Notes: generated by a model not told the origin, from the sequence alone. Shown: positions 1 through 8,710, counted from the stretch's first letter. The stretch: DNA of 64,000 nt from Paludibacteraceae bacterium (GCA_016937795.1 JAFGVV010000006.1:62001-126000), one strand, 5' to 3'. Program-made: numbers and translations.

Positions 1-212
1 TGGTGAGCATTATGGATGGATATTTCTCGAAAAATGCCCATCACCTGAATGTGAACGTGCTCAACCGCGAAATGCTCGAAGATGCCATGGAGCATCCCGA
101 AGAATATCCACAGCTTACTATCCGCGTGTCGGGTTATGCGGTGAATTTTGTTCGTCTTACACGTGCACAGCAACAGGAAGTGATTGCACGAAGCTTCCAC
201 GAAGCAATGTAA
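1..212 (+). CDS. pflB: Pyruvate formate-lyase, C-terminal end (partial)
   Basis: This is the last 69 or so codons of a glycyl-radical enzyme that cuts pyruvate with CoA into acetyl-CoA and formate under anaerobic conditions; the rest lies left of the window. The tail contains [17 protein letters not shown] followed by [13 protein letters not shown], which is the conserved glycyl-radical loop. The Gly in RVSGYAV carries the radical. The frame is open to the left edge, and the GTG at position 3 is an internal codon, not a start. The activating enzyme and a formate channel follow on the same strand, as expected for a pfl operon. Confidence 0.95.
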   Translation, partial: VSIMDGYFSKNAHHLNVNVLNREMLEDAMEHPEEYPQLTIRVSGYAVNFVRLTRAQQQEVIARSFHEAM

Positions 213-249
213 TGACTTACTTACCAATAAAACTATAAAAATTATCAGA

Positions 250-280
250 AGTAACCGGCTGCATTTTTCAGCTGGTTACT
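250..280 (+). terminator. Hairpin between pflB and pflA
   Basis: A 12-bp stem with one G-U pair (250-261 with 269-280) encloses a 7-nt loop and is followed by a short T-rich run. It lies between the pflB stop and the pflA start. It may be an intra-operon attenuator or a processing site that keeps pflA below pflB, or a terminator for pflB. The T tract is weak (TTCTTTGC), so strong termination is uncertain. Confidence 0.55.
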
Positions 281-296
281 TCTTTGCTTATCACAA

Positions 297-1025
297 ATGA
301 TTAAACTGCATTCGGTTGAATCGCTCGGTACCTTCGATGGTCCGGGTGTTCGTATGGTACTTTTTACACAGGGCTGCAATTTCAAATGTAAGTATTGTGC
401 CAATCCCGATACTATCGATTTGAATGGAGAAGCTAAGTTGTTCAGCTACGAAGAATTAATGAAACTGGCCCGCAGTCAGCGTCCGTTCTTTGGAAAACGT
501 GGTGGAATTACCGTTTCGGGCGGCGAGCCTCTTTTGCAGGCCAAGGCGCTGATTCCTTTTTTTAAAATGCTGAAAGAAGAAGGTTTTAATACCTGTATCG
601 ATACCAACGGAAGCATTCTGAACGAGTCGGTAAAAGAGCTGATGCAATATACCGACCTTGTATTACTCGATGTAAAAGAATTTAATGAAGAAGCGCACCG
701 TAAACTTATCGGAGCTTCGAACAAGGCTACACTGCGAATGGCAGAATACCTGCACGACATAAATCAGCCCGTTTGGCTGCGTTATGTGCTTGTGCCGGGA
801 CATTCGGACAAGTCGGAGCATTTGCACGATCTGGGACGGTTTCTGCAGCCTATGCAGAATGTCGAAAAACTCGAAATTCAGCCCTACCATAAACTTGGTG
901 CGCACAAATATGAGGCATTGGGCTGGAATTACGAACTCGAAGGTGTGGAGCAAAACACTACCGAGCAGCTTCGTGTGGCCAAAGAGATTTTTAGTTTGTA
1001 TGTTAAAGAAGTGATTATCAATTAA
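297..1025 (+). CDS. pflA: Pyruvate formate-lyase activating enzyme
   Basis: This radical SAM enzyme of 242 residues generates the glycyl radical on PflB using S-adenosylmethionine and a [4Fe-4S] cluster. The cluster motif CxxxCxxC is at C27, C31 and C34, inside TQGCNFKCKYCANPD. The GGEP motif that contacts SAM is at 75-78. The length is normal for the family. The start fits the conserved N-terminus (HSVESLGTFDGPG). It lies 84 bp after pflB and 3 bp before the formate channel gene, so all three are probably co-transcribed. Confidence 0.96.
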   Translation: MIKLHSVESLGTFDGPGVRMVLFTQGCNFKCKYCANPDTIDLNGEAKLFSYEELMKLARSQRPFFGKRGGITVSGGEPLLQAKALIPFFKMLKEEGFNTCIDTNGSILNESVKELMQYTDLVLLDVKEFNEEAHRKLIGASNKATLRMAEYLHDINQPVWLRYVLVPGHSDKSEHLHDLGRFLQPMQNVEKLEIQPYHKLGAHKYEALGWNYELEGVEQNTTEQLRVAKEIFSLYVKEVIIN

Positions 1026-1028
1026 GGT

Positions 1029-1808
1029 ATGAATTATTACACACCCAAACAAATTGTGGAAACGGTGAGCAGCGTGGCTGCAAGCAAGGCTTCTACTTCT
1101 ACACCCAAAACGCTTGTGCTGGCTTTTCTGGCCGGCGCTTATATTGCCATCGGAGGTTTGTTGGCAGTGATGATAGGAGGGGGAATTCCTGGCATTGCAG
1201 CCGAAAATCCAGGTATACAGAAGTTTCTGATGGGAGCTACTTTCCCCATTGGACTTATGCTTTGTACACTGGCAGGAGCCGATTTATTTACCGGAAATAC
1301 AGCTTATTTTATTCCTCCGGTAATGGATAAAAAGCTTCGTGTTACGGCGCTTCTGCGCAACTGGACACTGGTTTATTTCGGAAACTTCGTCGGTGCATTG
1401 TTTGTAGCTTATTTTATGGTGGCGTTGACGGGTGTTTTTGCCAAATCGCCCTGGCTCGAAAGTATTTACAGCATTGCCGAACTAAAAACTTCGGCACCAT
1501 TTTACAAGGTTTTGCTCAAGGGCGTAGGCGCTAACTGGCTGGTGGCTCTGGCTATGTGGATGGCTTATTCGGCCAAAGATACCACCGGGAAAATGCTCGG
1601 TATCTGGTTTCCTGTGATGGCTTTCGTGGCCATTGGTTACGAGCACAGCATTGCGAATATGTTTTTTATTCCCGCTGCTATTTTCAACGGAGCTCCGGTA
1701 AGCTGGGGTGAATTTATATTCAACAACCTGATTCCGGCTACGCTCGGGAATATACTTGGAGGTTCGGTGCTTGTAGGTTTCCTATATTGGTACGTGTACA
1801 GAGATTAG
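1029..1808 (+). CDS. focA: Formate/nitrite transporter family channel (FocA-like)
   Basis: A 259-residue inner-membrane protein of the FNT family with six hydrophobic segments. The family signature is visible in GYEHSIANMFFIPAA, with the central conserved His at about residue 206 preceded by Glu205. An early segment, LAGADLFTGNT, matches the FNT loop region. Its place 3 bp behind pflA makes formate the likely substrate, exported as pyruvate formate-lyase makes it. Nitrite transport cannot be excluded by sequence but no nitrite genes are near. Its stop codon is only 4 bp from the end of the convergent corA. Confidence 0.9.
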   Translation: MNYYTPKQIVETVSSVAASKASTSTPKTLVLAFLAGAYIAIGGLLAVMIGGGIPGIAAENPGIQKFLMGATFPIGLMLCTLAGADLFTGNTAYFIPPVMDKKLRVTALLRNWTLVYFGNFVGALFVAYFMVALTGVFAKSPWLESIYSIAELKTSAPFYKVLLKGVGANWLVALAMWMAYSAKDTTGKMLGIWFPVMAFVAIGYEHSIANMFFIPAAIFNGAPVSWGEFIFNNLIPATLGNILGGSVLVGFLYWYVYRD

Positions 1809-1812
1809 TAAT

Positions 1813-2760
1813 TTATAACCACTTTTTTCTTCGGAAATACCATAAAACAGCACCTGCAAACGACACCATAAGTATAATGGAAAACGGATAACCATACTTC
1901 CAGTCGAGTTCAGGCATAAACTTAAAGTTCATACCGTACATGCTGGCAATGAGTGTGGGAGGCATAAATATTACCGAAACCACGGTAAATATTTTGATGA
2001 TTTTATTCTGTTGCAGGTTTACAAGACCGAGGAATGTATCCTGAAGATAATCAAGACGATCGAAACCAAAACGGATATATTCAAAAAGCGAATTAATATC
2101 CTTGATTACCATTGTGAGACGTTGCATAAGATCTTTGGGGAACATACCTGATTTCAACAGATTCGACACCACACGCTGTTTATCCATGATGTTCTGACGA
2201 ATTACCATTACCTTTTCCTGCATGTCCTTAATGCGAATCAGAATATCCTGATCGAGATCGTCCTCGGTATTCAGGGTTTTCGACAGCGAAGTAATCTGGT
2301 CGGTAAGGTCCTCAATCATATCCGCATCGTATTCCACACGGGTTTCGAGCAGGGTTACGAATACATGATAGCCCGTATTGAAATTGCGGGTATTGGCGTA
2401 AATCTTTTTGATAGTTTCGTTGAACGATTTCAGTTCGGTATCGCGTACCGACACCAAAATGCCATTTTTCAGAATAAACGAAACAGGTTCAAGACTATAA
2501 TTATCAAGCAGGAAGCTCGAGTTTGCCACGATGCTGTCTTCGGTTTGAATAAAACGCGAACTCATCTCAATTTCTTCTATCTCTTCATCTTCCTGAATAT
2601 AGATTTTCAGAAATTGCTCAAGTTCAGTCTCAACTGCATCCGATACGTCATTAAGGTCAATCCAGATCAAATCTTTCAGATTTACTTTTTTGAGTGTATC
2701 GAGGCTTTTCGATATTTTGAGTTTACCGTTTTCGTGGTAAAATAATCTCAGTTCGGACAT
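1813..2760 (-). CDS. corA: CorA family magnesium transporter
   Basis: A 315-residue inner-membrane divalent cation channel. A long acidic, coiled cytoplasmic domain is followed by two C-terminal membrane helices. The signature YGMN is at 275-278, just after the first helix, and the protein ends in the basic tail RRKKWL typical of CorA. The reading frame is open upstream to 2844, but I place the start at 2760 because GAAAGGAG lies 8 nt before that ATG and family N-terminal homology begins there. It is downstream of rsmA in the same direction. Confidence 0.92.
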   Translation of the reverse strand: MSELRLFYHENGKLKISKSLDTLKKVNLKDLIWIDLNDVSDAVETELEQFLKIYIQEDEEIEEIEMSSRFIQTEDSIVANSSFLLDNYSLEPVSFILKNGILVSVRDTELKSFNETIKKIYANTRNFNTGYHVFVTLLETRVEYDADMIEDLTDQITSLSKTLNTEDDLDQDILIRIKDMQEKVMVIRQNIMDKQRVVSNLLKSGMFPKDLMQRLTMVIKDINSLFEYIRFGFDRLDYLQDTFLGLVNLQQNKIIKIFTVVSVIFMPPTLIASMYGMNFKFMPELDWKYGYPFSIILMVSFAGAVLWYFRRKKWL

Positions 2761-2768
2761 ATTGTTTT

Positions 2769-2776
2769 CTCCTTTC
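2769..2776 (-). promoter_or_regulatory. Shine-Dalgarno site of corA
   Basis: The minus-strand sequence GAAAGGAG lies 8 nt upstream of the ATG at 2760. Strong Shine-Dalgarno sites are rare in this window, so this one decides the corA start against the 28-codon longer frame. Confidence 0.75.
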
Positions 2777-2927
2777 AGTGGTTTTTCCGGCAAGCTGCGG
2801 GCTTCATCGCGAAGCAGTTTTATAGCTTCCGGTAAGCATCCCATTTCTTAAAATGAAAATGCTTAAAGGGTTTATGTCAGTGTTTTTTAATCTCTGCAAT
2901 GAACCTAACCACTCAGGAAACAGCCAA

Positions 2928-3710
2928 TCAATCTTGTTTGAGGGCTTTTTCTATCATGTTGGTCAGTTCAATAAATGCATCGACGCTGAGTTGCTCAGGA
3001 CGTTTATCGAAAATCGGATCGGCAAATACCGGATTTTCTTTGGCTATAAGCGGTTTCAGCGAGTTACGCATTTGCTTTCGTCGTTGATTGAAGGCTGTTT
3101 TCACCACCGTTTTAAAAAGCTTTTCGTCGCAATTAATGCGCGAAACGTCGTTTCGGGTAAGGCGAATAACAGCCGATTTGACCTTAGGCGGAGGGTCGAA
3201 CACATGTTCGTGAACCGTGAAAAGATAATCGATGGAGTAGTATGCCTGCATAAGCACACTCAAAATTCCGTAGGTTTTATTTCCTTCTTTTGCAGCCATG
3301 CGTTCGGCCACTTCTTTCTGTATCATGCCCACCAAACAGGGAATCTGCTCCTTGTTTTCAAGCATTTTAAAGAAAATCTGACTGGAAATATTATAGGGTA
3401 AATTGCCAATAACACAGAATTTATCTGAAAAAAAACTTTTAAGATCCATTTTCAGAAAATCGGCTTCTACTACTTTAAGTTGGGGAAAATGCTGATGGAG
3501 ATAAACCACCGATTCGCTGTCGAGTTCCACAGCAGTTAGATCGATATCGGGATTTTGAAGTAAAAACTGAGTAAGTACGCCTGTTCCCGGGCCAATTTCA
3601 AGCACAGAAGTACGCCCATCGAGCGGAAGGCTCGCAGCAATACGACGTGCAACTTCCAAATCTCTGAGGAAGTGCTGTCCCAAGTGTTTTTTGGCGCGTA
3701 CTTGAGTCAT
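2928..3710 (-). CDS. rsmA: 16S rRNA adenine(1518/1519) N6-dimethyltransferase
   Basis: A 260-residue SAM-dependent methyltransferase (KsgA/RsmA) that dimethylates two adenines in the 3' terminal hairpin of 16S rRNA during 30S maturation. The N-terminal KKHLGQHFL is diagnostic, the SAM motif EIGPGTG is at 38-44, and the catalytic NLPYN is at 103-107. Length and start agree with the family. corA follows 167 bp downstream on the same strand. Confidence 0.97.
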   Translation of the reverse strand: MTQVRAKKHLGQHFLRDLEVARRIAASLPLDGRTSVLEIGPGTGVLTQFLLQNPDIDLTAVELDSESVVYLHQHFPQLKVVEADFLKMDLKSFFSDKFCVIGNLPYNISSQIFFKMLENKEQIPCLVGMIQKEVAERMAAKEGNKTYGILSVLMQAYYSIDYLFTVHEHVFDPPPKVKSAVIRLTRNDVSRINCDEKLFKTVVKTAFNQRRKQMRNSLKPLIAKENPVFADPIFDKRPEQLSVDAFIELTNMIEKALKQD

Positions 3711-3803
3711 AACTATGATAGTCGTCGGGCATATTCAGTTTAAATTACAAGAAATAAAAAAATTAAGTTTTACAACAATAATCCTGAGTTCAGGAAGTTA
3801 TAT

Positions 3804-3811
3804 TATCTTTG
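3804..3811 (+). promoter_or_regulatory. Candidate -7 promoter box (TATCTTTG) for the GtrA-like gene
   Basis: TATCTTTG matches the Bacteroidota TAnnTTTG -7 element. It lies in the 267-bp gap between divergent rsmA and the GtrA-like gene, about 165 bp before the latter's ATG. No clear -33 TTTG is visible at the right spacing. Confidence 0.5.
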
Positions 3812-3977
3812 CAAAATCTTTATACAAAAGTTTATCGGCTGCAAAAGTACGTAATTTAGTTCGATTATCCTACTACAAGCTCCGATAAATGAGAATTTAG
3901 CTTTTTCCTTTTATATATTTCACTATCAAAAATAACCCTATAGTTACAGGCTGAATACCTGTCTGAGACAGAATAAA

Positions 3978-4481
3978 ATGAAAAAATTATTCGAAATAAC
4001 CGGCATCCAGATCAGAAACATAGTCGATTTTTTCTATCCGCCATTCCGAAAATACATGACACCGCAATTCTTTCGCTATGGTGTAACCGGAGTTGCCAAT
4101 ATGGCTTTCGATTGGGTTTTATACTTCATCACTTTCCATTTTATTCTCGAAAAGCAAATGCTGCATTTGGGTATTGTAACCCTCAGTTCGCACATTGCAG
4201 CCATGATTATTGTATTTCCCATCACTTTTTTCACAGGATTTCTGTTGCAAAAATATGTGACTTTTACCGCATCTGTACTACGTGGCAGAGTTCAAATTAT
4301 AAGATACCTGGCTGTAGTTATTGCCAATCTTTTAATTAACTATGCAGGTCTGAAACTGTTGGTCGATTTTATTGGCATCTTCCCTACCCCATCGAAAATG
4401 ATTGTAACCATCCTAACCACAATGTTTAGTTATTTTTCGCAAAAAAAATACACATTCAGAGGAGTAAAAGCCAAAAAATAA
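3978..4481 (+). CDS. GtrA family membrane protein
   Basis: A 167-residue protein with four predicted membrane helices, starting after an amphipathic N-terminus of about 35 residues. FFRYGVTGVANMAFDWVLY and the C-terminal YFSQKKYTFR match the GtrA family, whose members are thought to help move or place lipid-linked sugars (for example undecaprenyl-phosphate glucose) across the inner membrane. The family assignment is from pattern recognition; the substrate is unknown. The next gene is a YbhN-like membrane protein, so both may serve envelope lipid metabolism. Confidence 0.8.
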   Translation: MKKLFEITGIQIRNIVDFFYPPFRKYMTPQFFRYGVTGVANMAFDWVLYFITFHFILEKQMLHLGIVTLSSHIAAMIIVFPITFFTGFLLQKYVTFTASVLRGRVQIIRYLAVVIANLLINYAGLKLLVDFIGIFPTPSKMIVTILTTMFSYFSQKKYTFRGVKAKK

Positions 4482-4482
4482 T

Positions 4483-4560
4483 CAATGTGCCAATGTGCTA
4501 ATTAACCAGTCAACCAATTAACCTGATTATCAAATCAGCGGATTGACTAATTAACCTGAA
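4483..4560 (+). repeat. Low-complexity intergenic repeat (CAATGTGC and AATTAACC units)
   Basis: The gap between the GtrA-like and YbhN-like genes holds a tandem CAATGTGC pair (4483-4490, 4491-4498) and three AATTAACC units (4500-4507, 4516-4523, 4549-4556). It also has a small hairpin, CTGATT-AAATCAG. The AATTAACC type resembles the much longer repeat at 35229-35448. Confidence 0.7.
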
Positions 4561-4572
4561 AAACAACCATCT

Positions 4573-5565
4573 ATGCCAATATTCAGCCACATACGAAAAC
4601 GCGCCTGCATGGTAGCGCAAATCAGATTCAAAACCGCACTAAAATGGTTGGTACTGACTGCTGCTTACGTATACATGGCGTATTTACTTATCACTTTCGA
4701 TCAGTATCCCGAAATGTGGCAGCAACTACGTTCGCTTTCGTTGTTTAATTATATATGGCTGCTTTTAGTGCTTATATTGCTTCCAGTGAATATGATTATC
4801 GAGGCTGTGAAATGGCAGGAAATTGTCTCTAAATCGGAAGAAATAAGCCTCAAAACATCCTTTCATGCGATATTGGGAGGGTTTTCTACAGGTTTTTTCA
4901 CACCAAACCGCCTGGGCGAAATGGTGGGACGTATTGCCTTTATGAAAAAAGAAAATCACAAGGCGGGAATTACCTACAATATCATCAACGGCTTTTCTAC
5001 CAACTTTGTCATTGTGCTTTGTGGCATTCCTGCAAGCGTACTTTTCTTTTTAAGTATCAAACACGAAAATGTATTCGAAGGTAATCAGAGTCAGTTTTAT
5101 ATTCTTATGATTCTGGGAATGATTGCTTCGTTGGCGCTTTATTTGGCTGTTCCTCGTCTTGTGCGCAATATTAAAGCACCTAAAGTACAGGAATTTGCAT
5201 GCGGCTGGGCAAAATATACCCGAAAAGATTCGTTGAATATTCTTTTTCTGGCTTTTTTCCGCTATGTGATTTTCTGCATACAGTTTTTTGCCACATTACG
5301 ATTTTTCGATGTGGAAATTGAGTTCTGGCAATCATTGCTGGCCATTCCGGCTTATTATCTTTTTGTGACATTTACTCCTTCACTGGCTTTTTCCGAAGCT
5401 GCCGTGCGAAGCACTTACACGGTGCTTTTTATTGGTGCATTTTCGAAACAACTTGTGAGTATTGCACTTGCAGGCACAGTGCTTTGGCTTATAAATTTCG
5501 GACTTCCTACACTGATAGGCACACATTTGCTTTCGAAACGCAAGAAACTCAATAAAGTTCAATAA
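4573..5565 (+). CDS. YbhN/UPF0104 family membrane protein (flippase-like)
   Basis: A 330-residue polytopic inner-membrane protein with about eight hydrophobic segments. The stretch FFTPNRLGEMVGR is typical of the lysylphosphatidylglycerol-synthase transmembrane (UPF0104/YbhN/AglD) family, whose members flip or transfer lipids. There is no aminoacyl transferase domain, so this is the membrane part only and its substrate is unknown. An internal ATG at codon 13 (MVAQIRF) is a possible alternative start, since the first 12 residues are basic and not family-like. Confidence 0.8.
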   Translation: MPIFSHIRKRACMVAQIRFKTALKWLVLTAAYVYMAYLLITFDQYPEMWQQLRSLSLFNYIWLLLVLILLPVNMIIEAVKWQEIVSKSEEISLKTSFHAILGGFSTGFFTPNRLGEMVGRIAFMKKENHKAGITYNIINGFSTNFVIVLCGIPASVLFFLSIKHENVFEGNQSQFYILMILGMIASLALYLAVPRLVRNIKAPKVQEFACGWAKYTRKDSLNILFLAFFRYVIFCIQFFATLRFFDVEIEFWQSLLAIPAYYLFVTFTPSLAFSEAAVRSTYTVLFIGAFSKQLVSIALAGTVLWLINFGLPTLIGTHLLSKRKKLNKVQ

Positions 5566-5584
5566 AACCTTTATATACAATGCT

Positions 5585-5950
5585 ATGGCCGAACACAACG
5601 AACTGGGACAACTGGGCGAAATTGAAGCTCAGAATTATCTGAGAAACAATGGCTACATCATTCGCGATGTAAACTGGACAGCCGGAAGTTACGAAATTGA
5701 CATTGTGGCGCAAAAAGACGAATGGCTGGTAATTGTGGAAGTAAAAACCCGAAAGTCACGCACTTTTGAGCAACCCGAACAGGCTGTAAACATGCGCAAA
5801 ATCCGCCATTTGGTCTATGCAGCCGAAGCCTATATCCGCAAATTCAACTGGGAAGGCGAAACACGCTTCGACGTAATCACGGTAGTACCTGTGGGTCAGA
5901 AATTTGAAGTTGAACACATTGAAGATGCTTTTTTACCTCCAATGAATTGA
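5585..5950 (+). CDS. YraN family (UPF0102) nuclease-fold protein
   Basis: A 121-residue protein with the PD-(D/E)xK endonuclease-like core of the YraN family: GQLGEIEAQNYLRNNGY, then EID (37-39) and VEVKTR (E52, K54). Members are widespread and usually sit near housekeeping genes; a role in DNA processing is assumed from the fold but not established. It starts 19 bp after the YbhN-like gene and ends at a terminator shared with the convergent U32 gene. Confidence 0.9.
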   Translation: MAEHNELGQLGEIEAQNYLRNNGYIIRDVNWTAGSYEIDIVAQKDEWLVIVEVKTRKSRTFEQPEQAVNMRKIRHLVYAAEAYIRKFNWEGETRFDVITVVPVGQKFEVEHIEDAFLPPMN

Positions 5951-5970
5951 AAAATAAAATACTCAATAAA

Positions 5971-6004
5971 AAAGAAAGCAGAATACTATTCTGCTTTCTT
6001 TTTT
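5971..6004. terminator. Bidirectional terminator overlapping the U32 gene end
   Basis: A 13-bp perfect stem (5971-5983 with 5989-6001), loop TACTA, flanked by A and T runs on both sides. It can terminate the YraN-side operon and the convergent U32 gene. The U32 stop codon lies in the loop, so its last codons are part of the stem. Confidence 0.85.
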
Positions 6005-7305
6005 GCATGTTCTGTAGGAACAATTTTAAATAATTTATCGTTTCGCCGAACTAATTCATTGGTTTTCATTGAGAAATAAGTTCCTTTATCAACTCTGTCG
6101 ACTGCCTGTAACTGTACCCGCATTTCATCTACATGACCTTCGTAAGCGCCGGTAGTTTCACCTGAAATGAGAATTTCATCCCCAACTTCCAGATACTGTG
6201 CTTCGAGCAGAAACTCAGCCACATCAATTTTCTGAAAATAATTGGTGCATTTGCCCACATAAATCTTTTTATGAGTGGCTTCCGAACCATAATTTGAGCT
6301 CCATTCACCCAAACGTTGTCCGAGGTAATAACCGTTCCAGAATCCGCGATTAAACACTTTGCTCAGGCGCAAATCCCAGTCTGATTTCTTTTCGTCGGTA
6401 AAAGTGCCTTCGAGTACCGATTCGATGGCTTCGCGGTAACAACCAACCACAGTTTTTACATATTCGGCACCGCGCGCACGTCCTTCAATTTTGAACACCC
6501 TCACTCCTGCCCGCATCATCTCATCAATGAAGCCAATGGTTTTCAGGTCTTTGGGCGACATAATGTATTCGTTGTCGATTTCGAGTTCAATTTCAGAATC
6601 CTTGTCTTTCACCACATAACCACGACGGCAAATCTGATTACAAGCACCACGATTGGCCGAAATGTTTTTCTCGTGCAAACTCAGGTAACATTTACCCGAA
6701 ACAGCCATGCAAAGTGCTCCGTGACAGAACATTTCGATACGAATAAGTTCTCCGCTCCTGCCCCGTATATTGTCGCGCTCTATGGCCTGATATATTTCGG
6801 AAACCTGCTCCATATTCAGCTCACGCGCCAGAACAACCACATCGGCAAACTGCGCATAAAATTTTAGAGATTCCACATTCGAAATGTTCAGCTGTGTGGA
6901 AAGATGCACCTCCACTCCTACCTGATTGGCGTACATCAAAGCTGACACATCCGAAGCTATGACAGCCGAAACCTGTGACTCTTTTGCTACGTCAATGATT
7001 TCGCGCATCAGTGTCAAATCATTGTCGTACAAAATGGTATTTACTGTAAGATAGCTTTTTACGTTGTTCTCGTTGCAAATGCGAACAATCTCGCGTAAGT
7101 CATTTGTAGTGAAGTTCGAACTCGACTTCGCACGCATATTCAACTTCTCGATACCAAAATAAACCGAGTCGGCACCCGCTTTTATGGCAGCCGACAAACT
7201 TTCCCACGAACCAGCCGGAGCCATGATTTCGTAAGATTTCCGATCAAGCCCTGAACCCTGAAGGGGAACTGAGTTAGTTTCGTCTTGTATGTTTTCTTTA
7301 TTCAT
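5986..7305 (-). CDS. U32 family protein, TrhP (YegQ)-like tRNA hydroxylation factor
   Basis: A 439-residue U32 family protein. The signature runs from E191 to S209 (EMFCHGALCMAVSGKCYLS), with C199, C206, C222 and C226 as likely iron-sulfur ligands. Although named peptidases, bacterial relatives such as TrhP and RlhA act in hydroxylation of tRNA or rRNA with prephenate-derived chemistry; this one looks closest to TrhP by length and layout. The first 22 or so residues (around SVPLQGSGLDRK) are not family-like and are encoded by a copy of the dispersed CCCTGAAGGGG repeat, so the start is uncertain. The family core begins at YEIMAPAGSWESL. Confidence 0.85.
   Translation of the reverse strand: MNKENIQDETNSVPLQGSGLDRKSYEIMAPAGSWESLSAAIKAGADSVYFGIEKLNMRAKSSSNFTTNDLREIVRICNENNVKSYLTVNTILYDNDLTLMREIIDVAKESQVSAVIASDVSALMYANQVGVEVHLSTQLNISNVESLKFYAQFADVVVLARELNMEQVSEIYQAIERDNIRGRSGELIRIEMFCHGALCMAVSGKCYLSLHEKNISANRGACNQICRRGYVVKDKDSEIELEIDNEYIMSPKDLKTIGFIDEMMRAGVRVFKIEGRARGAEYVKTVVGCYREAIESVLEGTFTDEKKSDWDLRLSKVFNRGFWNGYYLGQRLGEWSSNYGSEATHKKIYVGKCTNYFQKIDVAEFLLEAQYLEVGDEILISGETTGAYEGHVDEMRVQLQAVDRVDKGTYFSMKTNELVRRNDKLFKIVPTEHAKKKAE
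7256..7270 (-). repeat. CCCTGAAGGGG-type dispersed repeat inside a coding N-terminus
   Basis: CCCTGAAGGGGAACT is a short copy of the dispersed palindromic family found throughout this window. Here it is in frame in the N-terminus of the U32 protein. Confidence 0.6.
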
Positions 7306-7339
7306 TTTCTCAAAAAAAATTACACTTTTATATCGTTCC

Positions 7340-8239
7340 TTAGTGGTTAGATGTACTTAAGAATTCCCCTTTAGGGGTGAGGGGTATTATCGGAAAGCTT
7401 ATTCCAACCCGAATTTGCTGATATGGAAAATCCTTTATTCCATACTGATATTGAGCAAAATAATCAAGTTTACTGCCTTTCAGAGTGAATTTAGATGCAT
7501 ACACCAAAGGAGCATCATCATAATCACCGGCAGGATTTATATTGGCATTGGTATGAATCCAACCCCAATAACCTGAAAGCGAGTTATCGAGTTGCCATTT
7601 GTTGTTTCCTAAAATTATTTTTCCTCCATACATAGGCGCATCGTCCTGCAAACTGCCCGAAGTTTCCCAGCACAAAAAGCCAAGATTGGCCACAGCACGA
7701 ATTTCGCTGATAAATTTCCCTCCTGTGTCGAAAGATTTTCCGGCAGCCACATCGAAGTAATAGCCAGGTGTATCGAAGTAACGCCTTTGTTTGAAATTTG
7801 TTCCCGAGGCTGATTTTATGGTTGCATTAAGAATAATATCAGGCATATCATCAGTTTCTTTCCAAAGCGAAATACGGGTTTGCACATAAAAATCGCCGGC
7901 TGCTTTACCGGAATTTTGTGTCATTCCGCGCGCAGTTTTCACTTCATCGGTCACCGAAAAACGTTCTAATCCGGTATTCCAAACGCTAAGCGACACACGT
8001 GAGGGCAGGAGAGGGATCTCAATCTGATAACGAACATTGCTGGTTTTATCGCCAAATCCGAAATAATAATCACCCATCAGGCTCACAGTAGTTTCAGCGG
8101 GGATACGCGCATCGCCAAAGTCGGCCACCGGATTTGCATTGGGACCAAACCAGGCAGGAGCGTATTTTACTGTTTGTGAATGAATAGTAAGAACATTACA
8201 CAGGGAAAAAAGAACAATTAGCGACCGAAAATAATTCAT
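7340..8239 (-). CDS. Secreted protein of unknown function, probable outer-membrane barrel
   Basis: A 299-residue protein with a signal peptide (MNYFRSLIVLFSLCNVLTIHSQ) and then many alternating polar/aromatic strands. It includes SVSLWNTGLERFSV-like segments and ends with IRVGISFPIIP, resembling a beta-barrel strand. I do not recognise a named family. The last residues (LTPKGEFLSTSNH) are encoded by a CCCCTAAAGGGG repeat, so the natural end may have been changed by repeat insertion. A -7 box (TACTTTTG) lies 42 bp upstream. Confidence 0.65.
   Translation of the reverse strand: MNYFRSLIVLFSLCNVLTIHSQTVKYAPAWFGPNANPVADFGDARIPAETTVSLMGDYYFGFGDKTSNVRYQIEIPLLPSRVSLSVWNTGLERFSVTDEVKTARGMTQNSGKAAGDFYVQTRISLWKETDDMPDIILNATIKSASGTNFKQRRYFDTPGYYFDVAAGKSFDTGGKFISEIRAVANLGFLCWETSGSLQDDAPMYGGKIILGNNKWQLDNSLSGYWGWIHTNANINPAGDYDDAPLVYASKFTLKGSKLDYFAQYQYGIKDFPYQQIRVGISFPIIPLTPKGEFLSTSNH
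7362..7385. repeat. CCCCTTTAGGGG dispersed repeat at a gene 3' end
   Basis: A full copy: TTCCCCTTTAGGGG followed by TGAGGGGT. It lies inside the last codons of the secreted protein gene and is read through in a frame that avoids its TAA. Confidence 0.8.
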
Positions 8240-8280
8240 TTTTTAACTGTCTGATTGAAATAATTAGCTTAAATTCATTG

Positions 8281-8288
8281 CAAAAGTA
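8281..8288 (-). promoter_or_regulatory. Candidate -7 box (TACTTTTG) of the secreted protein gene
   Basis: The minus-strand TACTTTTG matches TAnnTTTG and lies about 42 bp upstream of the ATG at 8239. Confidence 0.5.
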
Positions 8289-8372
8289 TATCATAATCAT
8301 ATACACCTGAAATACATTGTACATTTTTATGATAAATAAAGCCCATTTTCTATACATTGTATAAAAAAATAT

Positions 8373-8684
8373 TCACCTAAAATCAGGCGTCAGATTCATA
8401 AACTTACCAAACACCCAAATAATTAAAATACTGACAATTAAAGTAAATATAATAGTCAACAAAACAGCAATCTGATTTCGCCTTTTTACTTCACTAATCA
8501 CATTCTGCTTAATAATCTCTAATTGTTCTTTACTAATGTGTTCATTTTTAAGCTTCAAACGGGACTTTTTATAAGTCACCACAGCATCGCGATAGCGGTT
8601 ATAATTTCCTCTGTTGTTATCGCGCAACGAACTGTTATACTTCATTTTATGCAGCATATCGGCTGCCGAACCACCAAAACTCAT
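8373..8684 (-). CDS. Small single-pass membrane protein of unknown function
   Basis: A 103-residue protein starting MSFGGSAADMLHKMKYNSSLR, with a basic, coiled middle and one strong hydrophobic helix near the C-terminus (IAVLLTIIFTLIVSILIIWVF). The MSFGGS start followed by a short basic region resembles a small protein type I recall from other Bacteroidota, but I cannot name it. The coding case is the good start, the helix, and its own upstream -7 box. It is transcribed away from dusB. Confidence 0.65.
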   Translation of the reverse strand: MSFGGSAADMLHKMKYNSSLRDNNRGNYNRYRDAVVTYKKSRLKLKNEHISKEQLEIIKQNVISEVKRRNQIAVLLTIIFTLIVSILIIWVFGKFMNLTPDFR

Positions 8685-8710
8685 AATAGTATCAGATTTT
8701 TATTTGAAAA

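Noticed and set aside
5986..7305. U32 protein as a true collagen peptidase
   Set aside because: The cysteine pattern and similarity to TrhP/RlhA favour an RNA hydroxylation role.
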